Assembly (NCBI GenBank): GCA_002435745.1
Contig: DIWT01000058.1
Location: forward strand, 1 to 38,367
DNA: 38,367 nt
Direction of reading: 5' to 3'
Origin: a bacterium UBP15_UBA6099
GTDB taxonomy: Bacteria; UBP15; UBA6099
Both the position numbers and the translations under genes were made by a program. A model generated the notes under the pieces. It worked only from the letters and a program-made list of their open reading frames with translations, ran no database searches and was not told where the DNA came from. This document shows positions 23,701 through 32,663 of the stretch, in pieces. Positions within the stretch are counted from its first letter, which is position 1; each line of letters opens with the position of its first letter.

Positions 23701-26306
23701 CGATAGGCAAACCGGACGCCCCGAATTGGTGCGGAGGGGCGTACTGTTCGCCCCAGCAGTCGGACCCGACGTTCCCTAATGATTCTAACAGTTCGATAAC
23801 GCTGTACTGGCAGAAACCGTCTTCTGCCAGCGTGGAAAGATTCAGGATTTACAGATGTCATGACGTCGTAGGAGAATCAGGATACGGCATGGGTGTTTGC
23901 ACAAATCTCGTAGCGGAAGTGTTGAACACGGCATGCAGTCCCACCAAAACAAATGTTGTTTGTTACGAGGACACATATCTTGCGAGAGGCAGAACTTACT
24001 ATTATTACGTGACGGCTATCGACGAGTATGCGGAGGAAAGCAACCCGTCGACGCAGCAGTCGGTCACTTTGCTCCTGAAAGGGCCGACGATTTATTATCC
24101 GCTTTACGACCAGTCGATATTCGTGCCTCAGCCGGAGTTCCAATGGCTCAGGGAAGACGGCGCCGAGTTTTACCACTTTCAACTGGTTCAGAAGGCGGAC
24201 GGCTTCGGCAATCCGACGAAGTATATTTGGAACACGACTCTGAGCGGCGACACGACATCCGTGCTTTACAACTCTGACGGAACCGCGAAGGAAACGCTGA
24301 AGAATCCGACGACTCCAAGCCAGACGGGAGCCAGCAACGAGTACGCGTGGAGAGTCTGCTCGGCGAACAGCAAGTTCCCGATATACACGTCGAGCTGCTC
24401 GCAGTCGCAGTTTATCAAGAACCTGTTCCCGCCCGATCCGGTCAGTCCGGGCAACAGCGAATACATAGCGGTGAGCGGAGCGAACAGCATAACGTTCAGA
24501 TGGACCGTTACGCCCGGAGCGGCGGGATATACCGTGCGGGTCTGCAGCGTTAAGGGAACGGGAGACAACTGCACCTACTTCCCGATAATCTGGCAGCAGA
24601 ACGTGACAGCTAATGAAGCCACCATGTCGAGCGTGGATTTGAACCCGTGCAACCTAGCGGGAGATCCGACCTGCTCACTGTCGGGCACGTATATGTGGGA
24701 AGTCAGGGCATTCGACGATTACGGAGCGGTGTCCGGCTCATGGCCGAACGTGAATAGAAGGACATTCTATGTTACGGGGAACGAAGCGCCTATCTTAACT
24801 TCGCCCGCAAACAATGAGATCATAGGCCCGAACCTTTCCGCCGGAATTGTGCTCGATCCTTTTTACGGTCAGCCGACATATAGATATAACATCGATTTCG
24901 TCTGCACCGAGATGACCCAGCATTCGGGTTATATATTCAGGATAGAGGCCATTGAGGCGTCCGACGACGCGCTCCCCGACGGCTCTCCTCCCGGAACAGC
25001 CAGCTATGTGACGATATTCCAGAAAACGATATCAGGATGCTACCTGAACTCGACGGCTGAAAGCATAGAGTTCATGGCCGGGCGAAGGTATCGGTGGAAC
25101 GTGACCGTTCAGGGGACGCCGTTTAACGACGCCAATTCGAGAGAGTTCATCACCGGGCTTCCCAAACCGAGATTGCTCGCGCCGATGCATGGCGAACAGG
25201 TAATGATGGTCGACGACTGCGACGGCGCGTCCTCGACATTGTGCCTGCATTTCGACTGGGACGGCGGGGTAGTCGGGACCCAACAGATATCAGGCGTCAT
25301 CGGCGCGGCGAGCTACGACATAGAAATTCTCAGCAACGGCAGGCCGTTCCTGTGCAATCCGCAGTTTTTGTACGTGCCAGAGAATCCGCCTGACCCGCCG
25401 CGAACGAACACGCAGAACACTTTCTGCGACCTGTCGACAACAAGCGTGACTAACGGAGACATATTCAGTTGGAGGGTGAGGGCGAGAGACGCATCCGGGG
25501 TACAGACAGTTTCAGGAGAAGGGTATCCCGGAGACTGGTCGCCGTACAACTCGTTCACAGTGCTGATACCGTCCGTCGTTCTGGCGTCGCCTCCCGGAAA
25601 CGGCGCGTGCGACCCGACGCTTGATCCGACCGGGGCCGGGATCGGCAACTGTGTGTCCGTCAGTTGCGTGGACGCATCGTTCTATTGGAGCCCGATACCG
25701 TTCGCTCACGGAAAATCCTGCTACAGGATAGATGTTTCGGACACTTATGATTTTAGAAACATTGTTTTCACAGACTATTCTGCCAGCCCGATGCACGGAA
25801 CATTCCCATGTCCATATCAACAGTGCTTCGTAGGCTCGATACAGGACGGACACTATGTTCCGATGACGAACGGAGTCGTATATTACTGGAGGGTTGGAGC
25901 CAGCGTAACGCCCGACGGCGGGACATGCGGGAATACATGGGTGTTTTCTCAAGTTTGGGACTTCCTGAAACGCCCGCCGAATCCAAGAAATGTCTCTATA
26001 ACAGCGGCGGAGCGCGCGGTGACAATCAGGTGGGACCATCCGAGCGACTGCACGGCGGTTACGGGGCAGGCGTTGAGCTGGCCGGGCGTTCCGCCCGACA
26101 GAGGCGGCGGGTACATCATCTGGGTCGATGGGAGCAGGCATTCGATAACAACCGGCAACGTCGCTGTCATTGCAAACCTGAACCCGGACACCACTTATGA
26201 TTTTTGCGTTCAGACGTTGGACAATTCAGGCAACGCAAATCATCTCGGAAACGTGAGTCTTAACGTGTGTCAGACTACGACGACATTGCCGGAAACGGTT
26301 CCTTAA
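20727..26306 (+). CDS. Large secreted protein: CsgG/FlgT-like head and FN3/Ig-like array
   Basis: A 1859-residue exported protein. A signal peptide (LLAAITLTLTYGDGAGTALA) is followed by a CsgG/TolB-like domain (about residues 44-190: ITIAAVGIENLTKSVILADN, CELMARAKIVEAMRGL, VGADAVVVGFVSDIKYSG). Next comes a FlgT-like beta domain (about 195-275: KGNKVYTNLAQRDNVRVGAE, then GVSIKAGDRARLVY). A hydrophobic helix (about 288-303, LVIGLLAVGVVAAVSRG) follows. The remainder is about ten to twelve beta-sandwich modules of two sorts: fibronectin-III type (VGLYWQALESTNATGYKIYD, ITLYWQKPSSASVERFRIYR, VTIRWDHPSDC) and Ig-like modules opening with I-S-P-A-N-N-type turns. Cysteine pairs are frequent. GGAGGG at 20716-20721 sets the start. 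The array suggests a cell-surface or periplasmic binding role; the head suggests outer-membrane association. Both roles are inferred. Confidence 0.75.
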   Translation: MFGKILEMRLTRWVASYLLAAITLTLTYGDGAGTALAQQSAQKKITIAAVGIENLTKSVILADNFGIDMLLAELSDVENCELMARAKIVEAMRGLKPNPDVAISVGEAVGADAVVVGFVSDIKYSGTEQAQVEVGLSMYSVAEGHLLSEAVVVGRVARLGFSGTMEQLAEMAVRDGVRNAVGFLFENMSKFGVVTMLKGNKVYTNLAQRDNVRVGAEIAIMRGDRQVASIEIDEVSIAHSVGKIIEQKKGVSIKAGDRARLVYTPAVYEELTGGIKKVPEKKKLSPLVIGLLAVGVVAAVSRGGSKAESSQAQLGPSSVASADNKAVVYSPTPFNVDYIPGAPIKISNPAADAGLMSCWNSSASIVPINTTAYEFFLSTTTKDSTLPGNGYTLVFDMTNIAFEDSSKLSCATCNTDFGTWEVLDSTYGRHAAIGNRYGVSCNVTHFTPYVVVNDNRVSPLPRPSNFKAQCGDGSVGLYWQALESTNATGYKIYDCSPTSCSTVKTTILGRNTESYELKNMTNDQQVCYAIQGISSNQEQDALVSPIQCTIPSADPEVCKIEDITLISPANNSSIQDSNPTFMFTGSGTMDYYILTVETTAAVKEVLFTSNVNGEGSGNEEEARQTYSISYGGSSLYHNNTYRWRVDGYTNSRGKELPSVSWQFTYTGGNVGEECCAITQAPSTINPTNGADILYSDPTFLWQSDPCARKYVLNVYNQSGASVYFNILDAPGNSDSYSGEELLDDMTYYWYVLADNGCSYTSANTAQFTKRAPTEASDLPIPQWVSGSGLQPVLTGDRIVSLEWYEITDPNVIGYRVFRGTSSTSLSTLDTVYKSQLGTSPPSENCPVQFSETKPGYCDISVVNGTEYFYKLASITTGGVPSQQSVSKSARPPLQRPELISPGAVTAKVMTSDDPTFIWFSGNGTAQVRYDLQLIDESNNQTVWEPSSISGTSIQYGGPRLEKGKTYRWSVRARNDFIFSQWSTAFKFTKQESIGKPDAPNWCGGAYCSPQQSDPTFPNDSNSSITLYWQKPSSASVERFRIYRCHDVVGESGYGMGVCTNLVAEVLNTACSPTKTNVVCYEDTYLARGRTYYYYVTAIDEYAEESNPSTQQSVTLLLKGPTIYYPLYDQSIFVPQPEFQWLREDGAEFYHFQLVQKADGFGNPTKYIWNTTLSGDTTSVLYNSDGTAKETLKNPTTPSQTGASNEYAWRVCSANSKFPIYTSSCSQSQFIKNLFPPDPVSPGNSEYIAVSGANSITFRWTVTPGAAGYTVRVCSVKGTGDNCTYFPIIWQQNVTANEATMSSVDLNPCNLAGDPTCSLSGTYMWEVRAFDDYGAVSGSWPNVNRRTFYVTGNEAPILTSPANNEIIGPNLSAGIVLDPFYGQPTYRYNIDFVCTEMTQHSGYIFRIEAIEASDDALPDGSPPGTASYVTIFQKTISGCYLNSTAESIEFMAGRRYRWNVTVQGTPFNDANSREFITGLPKPRLLAPMHGEQVMMVDDCDGASSTLCLHFDWDGGVVGTQQISGVIGAASYDIEILSNGRPFLCNPQFLYVPENPPDPPRTNTQNTFCDLSTTSVTNGDIFSWRVRARDASGVQTVSGEGYPGDWSPYNSFTVLIPSVVLASPPGNGACDPTLDPTGAGIGNCVSVSCVDASFYWSPIPFAHGKSCYRIDVSDTYDFRNIVFTDYSASPMHGTFPCPYQQCFVGSIQDGHYVPMTNGVVYYWRVGASVTPDGGTCGNTWVFSQVWDFLKRPPNPRNVSITAAERAVTIRWDHPSDCTAVTGQALSWPGVPPDRGGGYIIWVDGSRHSITTGNVAVIANLNPDTTYDFCVQTLDNSGNANHLGNVSLNVCQTTTTLPETVP

Positions 26307-26366
26307 GTTTTATTGCGGCATACATCGGCTCTGATTCGCGAGGGCGCGATGGACAATTGCGAATAG

Positions 26367-26397
26367 AAAAGCCGCCGGGTAGTTCCGGCGGCTTTTT
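26367..26397 (+). terminator. Intrinsic terminator after the large secreted protein
   Basis: AAAAGCCGCCGG at 26367-26378 pairs perfectly with CCGGCGGCTTTT in 26385-26396 around GTAGTT. T-rich on the right and A-rich on the left, it could work in both directions. It is about 60 bases after the stop codon. Confidence 0.9.
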
Positions 26398-26444
26398 CGT
26401 GGGAACGCGATAGAGGCATCCGCCGCCGGAATTGTTATAATTAT

Positions 26445-26515
26445 CATGAAGAATATAATGAAAGTTCCCATTAACTATGTGGGGGGGAAATATCATGCAT
26501 AAAGGAAAAAACTTT
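26445..26515 (-). repeat. Dispersed repeat, copy 2 (partner at 21-92)
   Basis: On the minus strand this reads GCATGAT, a C-run, TAGTTAATGGGAACT, TCATT and ATTCTTC in the same order and near-identical spacing as copy 1, with a one-base indel in the C/A-rich spacer. The boundaries are approximate. The copies are about 26.4 kb apart and inverted relative to each other. Confidence 0.5.
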
Positions 26516-26522
26516 ATGCATG
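26494..26522 (+). repeat. Perfect AT-rich inverted repeat
   Basis: CATGCATAAAG at 26494-26504 is an exact inverted copy of CTTTATGCATG at 26512-26522, with loop GAAAAAA. An 11-base-pair stem with this composition and no U-run is not a standard terminator; it could be an operator, an mRNA element or a mobile-element end. Confidence 0.6.
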
Positions 26523-26528
26523 GCACAC

Positions 26529-26571
26529 TTGGTTGGTAGTGGGTTGAATAATCTAATAACAAGTATATATG
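26529..26571 (+). promoter_or_regulatory. Promoter candidate for the DUF4175-TPR operon
   Basis: Two possible arrangements overlap: TTGGTT (26529-26534) with TCTAAT (26552-26557), 17 bases apart, or TTGAAT (26544-26549) with TATATG (26566-26571), 16 bases apart. The gene start is at 26616. Confidence 0.4.
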
Positions 26572-26615
26572 ATTGCTTAATGCTTTTTTAGGCCGAATGG
26601 CGCTTCTGATGTCTT

Positions 26616-29600
26616 ATGAATGAGAAAGATAATAACAACTATCGAGCAATCGCCGAGAAACTTGCCCGGCTGAAAACATTATGGCGGGCAACGGAGGCGG
26701 CGCGGGGGGCTGCGGCGGCTTTGATCGCGCTGACAGTTCCTACAGCTCTCGGAATGGCCGCAGGCGCGACAGGCGCGCCGCGCGCCGCCGTTGTTCTTCC
26801 GGCGCTTGTTGTTTTTTTTGCCGCTGTCGTGTGCCTATTCCTCGTTCCCCTCGTCAGGCCTCTGACTTTGAAAGACGTCGCGCTTCTGGTTGAAAGAAAG
26901 CATCCGTCGCTGTCCGGCAAAGCGGTCAACTGCGTCGAGCTTTTTTCGGACGCGGAAACGGGCAAAGCCGATTTCGATTTGGGGCGGCTTTCGTCTTTGT
27001 TGGAAGAAACGGCCGCGGAGATGTCTCATTTTGAATACTCCGAAGCGCTGAACATGTCGGGAATGAAAAAATCGCTAATTGCGCTGGCGGCGGCCGGGAT
27101 GGTTGTGGCGCTGGCGATAGGGGGCGGCTCGCCGTCCGGGCTTGTATCCTATATGGCTCCCCCTTATGTGCCTGTCCGCGAAAAAATCAAGCTTGAATGG
27201 ATTACCGGCGATATTGTCGCGCCGGTTGGAAGCGAAGTCGCAATAGAAGCGAGGTTTACGGGCGTTTCATCCGGAACCCCTGTCGTCGTTCTTGAGAGGG
27301 CTGGTCTTGAGCCTCGCGCTGAAAAGATGAAGACGGCGCGCGATGCGAAGGGAAGCGAATCGTTGTTCGTATTCAAAATAAACTCTCTCCCCGGCGACAT
27401 GTCTTATTCAATTGAACACAAAAATTTTCAGTCGCGTAAATATGCAGTGAAGGCTGTCGAACCGCCGGGAGTGAGAGCGGTGAGCCTGAAGATTATCTAT
27501 CCTAGCCACACGGGTTTGAAGGAAGAGCGTCGTTCAGGCGGCGGGGATATAAAGGCTCCGTTCGGGTCTCAAGTGTTCATAACAGCGGAAGCTACTTCGC
27601 CTCTTCGCAGCGCAAAACTTCTGTCCGACAACGGGGACGAGACGGAATTGATAGTTGACGGCGCGAGAGCGGAAGGCAGTTTCGATGTCGAGAGAAGCGG
27701 CAGATATGAGATTCTGCTGACCGACGAGAACGGGTTCGTCAATGTGAAGCCGCCGCTTTATGTGGTTGAGTCGGTTGCGGACGAGCCGCCCGAAATTGCG
27801 ATAATCAAGCCCGAGAATGACATCGACGCCAACAAGGACTCGGTTATTACAGTCAGAGGCGAATCGAGGGACGACTATCGCGTCGACCGGGTGTCGGTTC
27901 ACTATCGGACGGCGGATTCCGGGCGGCATGAGACGGTTCAGATAAACGCGAGGCCGGGAAAAGAGTTGCTTTTCGAATTCCGGCTTGATATGAAGGAATT
28001 GGGAGTTTACGAGGGAGAGACACTGGAATATTTTCTTTCCGCCACCGACAACGACGCGCTGACGGGTCCGAAAACCGCGAGGTCGGAGATCAGGCGCGTT
28101 AGGGTTTTATCGAAGGTGGAGGATTACCGGGAAATACTCGCCGCGCAGGAAGACATTGAAATGAACTTGGAGGCTCTGCTGGGCGAAGGCAGGAGCCTTG
28201 CTGAAAGAACGGAGGAGATGGCGCGGAATCTTTCCCGCGAACTCAGGGAAGACGGCGGAAGGAAATGGAAGGCTGAGACGGAGCGGGCGGTAGAGCGGAC
28301 GCTCGCGCTTGATTCGGAGCTTGCCCAACTGTCGAAAAGGCTGGAAGAGACTGTCGAACGCATGAGAAACAACGAGTTCGTCAACCTTGAGACTGTTTCG
28401 AAAATGAACGAATTGAACAAGCTGATGCAGGAGATAATGACGGACGAAATTCGCGAGCTTGTCGAAAAAATAAGGAAGCAATTGGAGAGCGCGAGATTCG
28501 AAAACACAGACGCGCTGATGATGGAGGCGATGAAGGAGCGGAAGGCGGCGCTGGACAATCTCGACAGGACAATCCAGAAGATGAAGCGCGTCCGGGAGGA
28601 ACAGAAACTTGCGTCGGCGAGCGCGCGTTTCAAGGAGCTTGAAGAGAGGCAAAAAGGGTTGCTGGACAGGACCGAGGCGCTGAGCGAGGCCGCCGGGGAC
28701 AGGAAGCCGGACGCGGCGCAATGTTCCGAGGCGGCGGCTCAGTCGCGGGAGCAGGCGCGGATACGAGACGGCGCGGATTCCGCGTTGGATTACATAGAGG
28801 CTTTGGCTGAAGAGATGAAAGGGACGTCGCCGGAAACGGCGGAGTCGCTCAAGTCGGCGGCTGAGACGGCCGGCGCTGAAAAATTAAGAGGAAAGATGGA
28901 TGGCGCGAGGGATTCGCTTGGTCGCTGCTCGCTTAAAAAGGCGGTGGAGAACGAGCGGTCGGCGTTGGAGACTTTGCGCAAAATGAACGACAAGCTGAAA
29001 GGCGCGGCGGGCGAGTTTGCGGCAAAGATGTCGGCGAAAGAGAAGGAGATGATAAGGAGGCTGTTGAGGGGGACGCTTGACGTGTCCGCGGCTCACGAGG
29101 CGGCTAGGGCGCGAACGGAGAAAATGATGGAGAGGACGGGCGCGCGGCCTTCCGCCTCTGAGTTTAAAAAAGCTGCGGATGAGCAACAACCGGCGCGGCT
29201 GGCCGCGGAGGCTCTCGCTCAGGACGCGGCGGCATTGGCTTCGTTTTCTCTGGCAGTGTCCCAGAACGCGCCGTCGATCGCGGCGGAAGCGGCGCGGGCG
29301 CTCGCGCGCTCTGTGGAGAGTTTTTCGGAAATGAAGCTGGACGAAGCGGCGTCGAGCCAGAACTCGGCCTCTCTGCGGCTGAACCAGCTTGCGGTCTCTC
29401 TGCTGGACGCCGAAAAACGCGCCGGCATGGAGTCTTCAGCGTCCGAGTTGGAGTCGTTCATGGGCAGGCTGCGGCAGCTTGCCGATAGTCAGCAGGCGCT
29501 CAACGAGGCGACGGAAAGGCTCGGCGAATCCGGTCTGCCGATCCCGCAGATGTCCGCCGGAATGCAGAGCCTAGCCATGCAGCAGAAGCTCATTGGAGAG

Positions 29601-29987
29601 GGACTCGGACAACTCATGGAGGAAATGGGAAACGTGGGGGGCATGTCGGAGCGGCTGAAACAAATAAGCGAAGAGATGGAAATGATACGCAAAGACATGG
29701 AAGGGGGCAGGATCACGGTCGAGGTGAAGAGGAGGCAGTCGAACGCGCTGCGGAGGCTCAGGGAGTCCGCTCTGTCTCTGCGCAAGGAATCGCTTGAGGA
29801 GAAGAGGGTGGCCGAATCGGCGAAGGAATATGCGCCCGCCGTTTCTCCCAAAGCGATAGACGTGTCGCGCGATTTGCTTCCGGAACATGTGCTGAGGCAG
29901 ATTGGAAAGCTGAAGGACGAGCCGTCCCCCGAAGGTTTCGAGAGTATCATAGAAAACTACTACAAAGAATTGTTGAAGGGCGAATAA
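26616..29987 (+). CDS. DUF4175 family membrane/coiled-coil protein
   Basis: An 1123-residue protein with the DUF4175 layout. Its hydrophobic segments are at about 30-50 (GAAAALIALTVPTALGMAAG) and 58-80 (VVLPALVVFFAAVVCLFLVP), with a third at about 150-170. The LVERKHPSLSGKAVNCVELF motif follows the second. Ig-like beta domains cover about 190-480 (IEHKNFQSRKYAVKAVEPPG, VRAVSLKIIYPSHTGL). A very long Glu/Lys/Ala/Met-rich coiled coil makes up about 495-1060. Function is unknown; elsewhere such proteins lie with MoxR ATPase, DUF58 and VWA-domain genes, none of which is present here. The ATG has no clear Shine-Dalgarno site. The TPR gene follows closely, suggesting one operon working at the cell envelope. 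Confidence 0.8.
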   Translation: MNEKDNNNYRAIAEKLARLKTLWRATEAARGAAAALIALTVPTALGMAAGATGAPRAAVVLPALVVFFAAVVCLFLVPLVRPLTLKDVALLVERKHPSLSGKAVNCVELFSDAETGKADFDLGRLSSLLEETAAEMSHFEYSEALNMSGMKKSLIALAAAGMVVALAIGGGSPSGLVSYMAPPYVPVREKIKLEWITGDIVAPVGSEVAIEARFTGVSSGTPVVVLERAGLEPRAEKMKTARDAKGSESLFVFKINSLPGDMSYSIEHKNFQSRKYAVKAVEPPGVRAVSLKIIYPSHTGLKEERRSGGGDIKAPFGSQVFITAEATSPLRSAKLLSDNGDETELIVDGARAEGSFDVERSGRYEILLTDENGFVNVKPPLYVVESVADEPPEIAIIKPENDIDANKDSVITVRGESRDDYRVDRVSVHYRTADSGRHETVQINARPGKELLFEFRLDMKELGVYEGETLEYFLSATDNDALTGPKTARSEIRRVRVLSKVEDYREILAAQEDIEMNLEALLGEGRSLAERTEEMARNLSRELREDGGRKWKAETERAVERTLALDSELAQLSKRLEETVERMRNNEFVNLETVSKMNELNKLMQEIMTDEIRELVEKIRKQLESARFENTDALMMEAMKERKAALDNLDRTIQKMKRVREEQKLASASARFKELEERQKGLLDRTEALSEAAGDRKPDAAQCSEAAAQSREQARIRDGADSALDYIEALAEEMKGTSPETAESLKSAAETAGAEKLRGKMDGARDSLGRCSLKKAVENERSALETLRKMNDKLKGAAGEFAAKMSAKEKEMIRRLLRGTLDVSAAHEAARARTEKMMERTGARPSASEFKKAADEQQPARLAAEALAQDAAALASFSLAVSQNAPSIAAEAARALARSVESFSEMKLDEAASSQNSASLRLNQLAVSLLDAEKRAGMESSASELESFMGRLRQLADSQQALNEATERLGESGLPIPQMSAGMQSLAMQQKLIGEGLGQLMEEMGNVGGMSERLKQISEEMEMIRKDMEGGRITVEVKRRQSNALRRLRESALSLRKESLEEKRVAESAKEYAPAVSPKAIDVSRDLLPEHVLRQIGKLKDEPSPEGFESIIENYYKELLKGE

Positions 29988-30024
29988 GCCGCCGGGCGAA
30001 AAACCTGCGGTCGGTTTGCGTGAA

Positions 30025-32574
30025 ATGACAAAAGGAAGAATCGGAAAACGCGGAAGGGGCAAGTTAGCGGCGGCGGTCGCGTTGTTTTCCGCGTTGATTG
30101 TTTTAGGGGTTTCGCGGGCCGGGGCGGGGGGCGGGACGCCGGCGGATATGTTCAATGAGAGCATGAGCCTCGTCAGCGGCGGCAGGCGGGCGGAAGCTGC
30201 GGCGATGCTGGCGCGGATAGCGGACGAGCACCCGGCGGATCAGCTTGCGTGCGAGGCGCTGATACAACTCGGCCGGTTGTATGAGAATATGGGGCGTCCG
30301 GCGGAGGCGGAGGCGGCGTATCTGAGGGCGGCGACGGAGAATCAGTCTCATCCGCGCGCTCCGGAAGCGCTCGCGTTTGCCGCCGACATCATAAGAAGGA
30401 GCGGCAGGAGCGGAGACGCGGCGGCGCTTTACGAGGCGTGCCTCGACTTGTATCCCGACAGCGGGGTGGCGGAAAGGGTGAAGTTCGACCTCGCGTTTCT
30501 TTATGAAGGGCTTGGAAGGCGGGAAGAGGCGGCGGCTGTCCTGAGGTCGCTCGTGGCGAAAACCGGAACGCAATCCGCCGAAAGAGCGGGGCGGGAACTG
30601 ATTCAGATGTACACGAGGGCGGGACTGCTTTACGAAGCCGAAACAGCGGCGGCGGCTTTCCTATCCGTCCGCCCCGGCGATGTCTCCGTTCGGTTGCAGT
30701 TGTTCAACATCCTCCTCGACAAGGGAAAATTCGAAGAGGCGATCCCGGTGATTGAAAGCCTGACCAAAGAGCAGCCGGACAACAGGGGTTTAAGGGAACT
30801 TTTGTTCAAGGCTTACAAGGACGCCGGACGGATGAAGGAACTTGTCGCCGCGCTAGAACTGAATAAGAAGAACGCGCCCGGCGACCTTGAGCAGGCCCGA
30901 CGGCTGAAGGATTTGTATGTTTGGGATGGAAAGACGATAGAGGCGATGCTGGAACTGGAAACCATATTGAAGGCGGAACCGGGCAGCGTCGCCGACGCGG
31001 TCGAGTTGTCGAAGCTGTATTACAAAGAGCAATGGGTGACAAAGGCGAGGGAAACCCTTGAGCGCGCGCTGGAGATCAAACCCGGTTATGAGCCGGCGCT
31101 TCGCGAAATCGGGGAGATGTGGCTTGCTGAAGGCGAAATGGAAAAAGCTCTCGAAGCATGGAGGGCCGCCGCTGCGTTCAATCCTTCCGACGTCCAGTCG
31201 TATTACCGGATGACGGGGTATCTCAGGCAGCATCGGCTGTACGACATGATAATCGATTTGTACGCGCGCGGGCGGGAAGCGCTGGGGCAGCCGTCTCTTT
31301 TCGCGCGCGATAGGGCGTGGATACTCCAGATGCAGATGAGGAACAGGGAAGCGATAGATGAGTATTTGAAAGTCATCGCCGAAACGCCCGGAGATTCGGG
31401 CGCGCGGGAAGCGGTTTTCAAACTGCTGGAGGCGGAGGGGCCGGACGGCGAAGGGGTCGGGATGATAGAGCGCGCCGCCGACGCCCGGCCAGACATCGCG
31501 GAGCTTTGGCTGATGGCAGCCGAGGCGCTGATATTGCGCGGGAACGAGGCCGGGGCCGAGCAGAGGATGGAAAAGATTTCACAGGCGCGCCCGGACGCTA
31601 GGTCGGAGGTCGCCGGACGTCTGATGTCTCGCTCGGCCCCCGCTCTTGCCGCTCGCCTGTTCGAGTCCGCCGCCGAAATTGAACCGGGCGACCCTTCCGT
31701 CAAACTCATGCAGGCGGGCAGGGCGTGGCTCGCCTCCGGCGAGGCCGTCAGGGCGGAAAACTGTTTCCGCAAGGTCGCGGATGGTTTTCACAACGCCCCT
31801 CAGGCGGACGAAGCTCTGGCCCTCATCGCGAGGATTTCCAACGAACGAGGCGATGTGTTGTCTGCGAGAGGATACTACGCGAGGCTCGCGTCTGAACATC
31901 CCGGAAGTCCGTACCGCTCTCTCGCCGAAGTGGAAGAGGCTGTGGCGGCGTTCAAACTCGGAGAATACGAACACGCCGGAGTGGCGTTTGAAAGATTGAC
32001 CTCAGACCCGCGCGCTCAGAGGTTCGCCGACAGGATTCTTTTTTACAGAGCGGAAATCGAGCGGTTCTCGCTTCGGTTCGAGGCTGCGGTAGAGCTTTAT
32101 CTGAATCTTGCGCGACGATACCCTGAAAGCCGCAGCGTCGGAGAGGCCATCAGCCGCGCGCTCTTTTTAAAGGACGCGGAGACCGCCGATCCCATCCATG
32201 TTCAGGCGATAACCGCAGCCGAGAGGAAGTCGCTCGCGGGCGACGCCGAAGGCGCGGAAGCAATGTTGCGCGGCCTGCTTGTCGCCCTGCCGGACGGAGC
32301 GATGAAAGACCACTCGACTCTCATGCTCGCCGCCCTCCTCGAAAAAGAAGGCAGGCTTGAGCAAGCGGTTGACGCCTATTTAATCTTGGCGGACGCGGCG
32401 GAATTCAAGGAACTCAAGCCGCAGGCCTGCGCGCGGCTGGCTTCTCTCCTCGCTTCCATGAACCGGCAGAAGGAAGCTCTCGCGTATTTTCAGAAAGCCA
32501 TCGAAGCAGACCCCAGAGGATACTGGGGGCAGTTCGCGCGGCAAGGCGCCGGCAGCTTGCAGGATATGTTTTAG
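30025..32574 (+). CDS. Secreted TPR-repeat protein
   Basis: An 849-residue protein with a Lys/Arg-rich start and hydrophobic signal segment (LAAAVALFSALIVLGVSRAG, cleavage probably near AGA). It then consists almost entirely of tetratricopeptide repeats, seen as recurring ADEHPADQLACEALIQLGRL-like helices with A-x-x-x-Y and P-G/P-E turns, such as ERALEIKPGYEPALREIGEM and FQKAIEADPRGYWGQFARQG at the end. TPR superhelices mount protein-protein contacts; a periplasmic or outer-membrane scaffold is likely. The ATG at 30025 is preferred; an in-frame TTG at 30016 would add three residues, and neither has a strong ribosome-binding site. It lies 37 bases after the DUF4175 gene. Confidence 0.82.
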   Translation: MTKGRIGKRGRGKLAAAVALFSALIVLGVSRAGAGGGTPADMFNESMSLVSGGRRAEAAAMLARIADEHPADQLACEALIQLGRLYENMGRPAEAEAAYLRAATENQSHPRAPEALAFAADIIRRSGRSGDAAALYEACLDLYPDSGVAERVKFDLAFLYEGLGRREEAAAVLRSLVAKTGTQSAERAGRELIQMYTRAGLLYEAETAAAAFLSVRPGDVSVRLQLFNILLDKGKFEEAIPVIESLTKEQPDNRGLRELLFKAYKDAGRMKELVAALELNKKNAPGDLEQARRLKDLYVWDGKTIEAMLELETILKAEPGSVADAVELSKLYYKEQWVTKARETLERALEIKPGYEPALREIGEMWLAEGEMEKALEAWRAAAAFNPSDVQSYYRMTGYLRQHRLYDMIIDLYARGREALGQPSLFARDRAWILQMQMRNREAIDEYLKVIAETPGDSGAREAVFKLLEAEGPDGEGVGMIERAADARPDIAELWLMAAEALILRGNEAGAEQRMEKISQARPDARSEVAGRLMSRSAPALAARLFESAAEIEPGDPSVKLMQAGRAWLASGEAVRAENCFRKVADGFHNAPQADEALALIARISNERGDVLSARGYYARLASEHPGSPYRSLAEVEEAVAAFKLGEYEHAGVAFERLTSDPRAQRFADRILFYRAEIERFSLRFEAAVELYLNLARRYPESRSVGEAISRALFLKDAETADPIHVQAITAAERKSLAGDAEGAEAMLRGLLVALPDGAMKDHSTLMLAALLEKEGRLEQAVDAYLILADAAEFKELKPQACARLASLLASMNRQKEALAYFQKAIEADPRGYWGQFARQGAGSLQDMF

Positions 32575-32648
32575 GGAAATTATTGGATCAAAAAGCGTTT
32601 CCAAATAGATTTCAAACGAAGCCGGAGCATTAAATACTTCCCGGCGAT

Positions 32649-32654
32649 TATAAT
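32649..32654 (+). promoter_or_regulatory. TATAAT box almost touching the next start codon
   Basis: A perfect TATAAT ends nine bases before the ATG at 32664 (three before the GTG at 32658). No good -35 box is visible. If used, transcription would start at or within a few bases of the ATG, giving a leaderless mRNA. Confidence 0.3.
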
Positions 32655-32663
32655 AATGTGGTT

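Larger units (their letters stand above)
26307..26615 (+). other. 309-base intergenic region: terminator, dispersed repeat, AT hairpin, promoter
   Basis: No gene is supported here. From left to right the region holds a strong bidirectional-looking terminator (26367-26397), the second copy of a dispersed repeat on the minus strand (about 26445-26515), a run of seven G residues (26481-26487), a perfect AT-rich hairpin (26494-26522), and a promoter candidate (26529-26571) for the DUF4175 gene. Confidence 0.6.
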
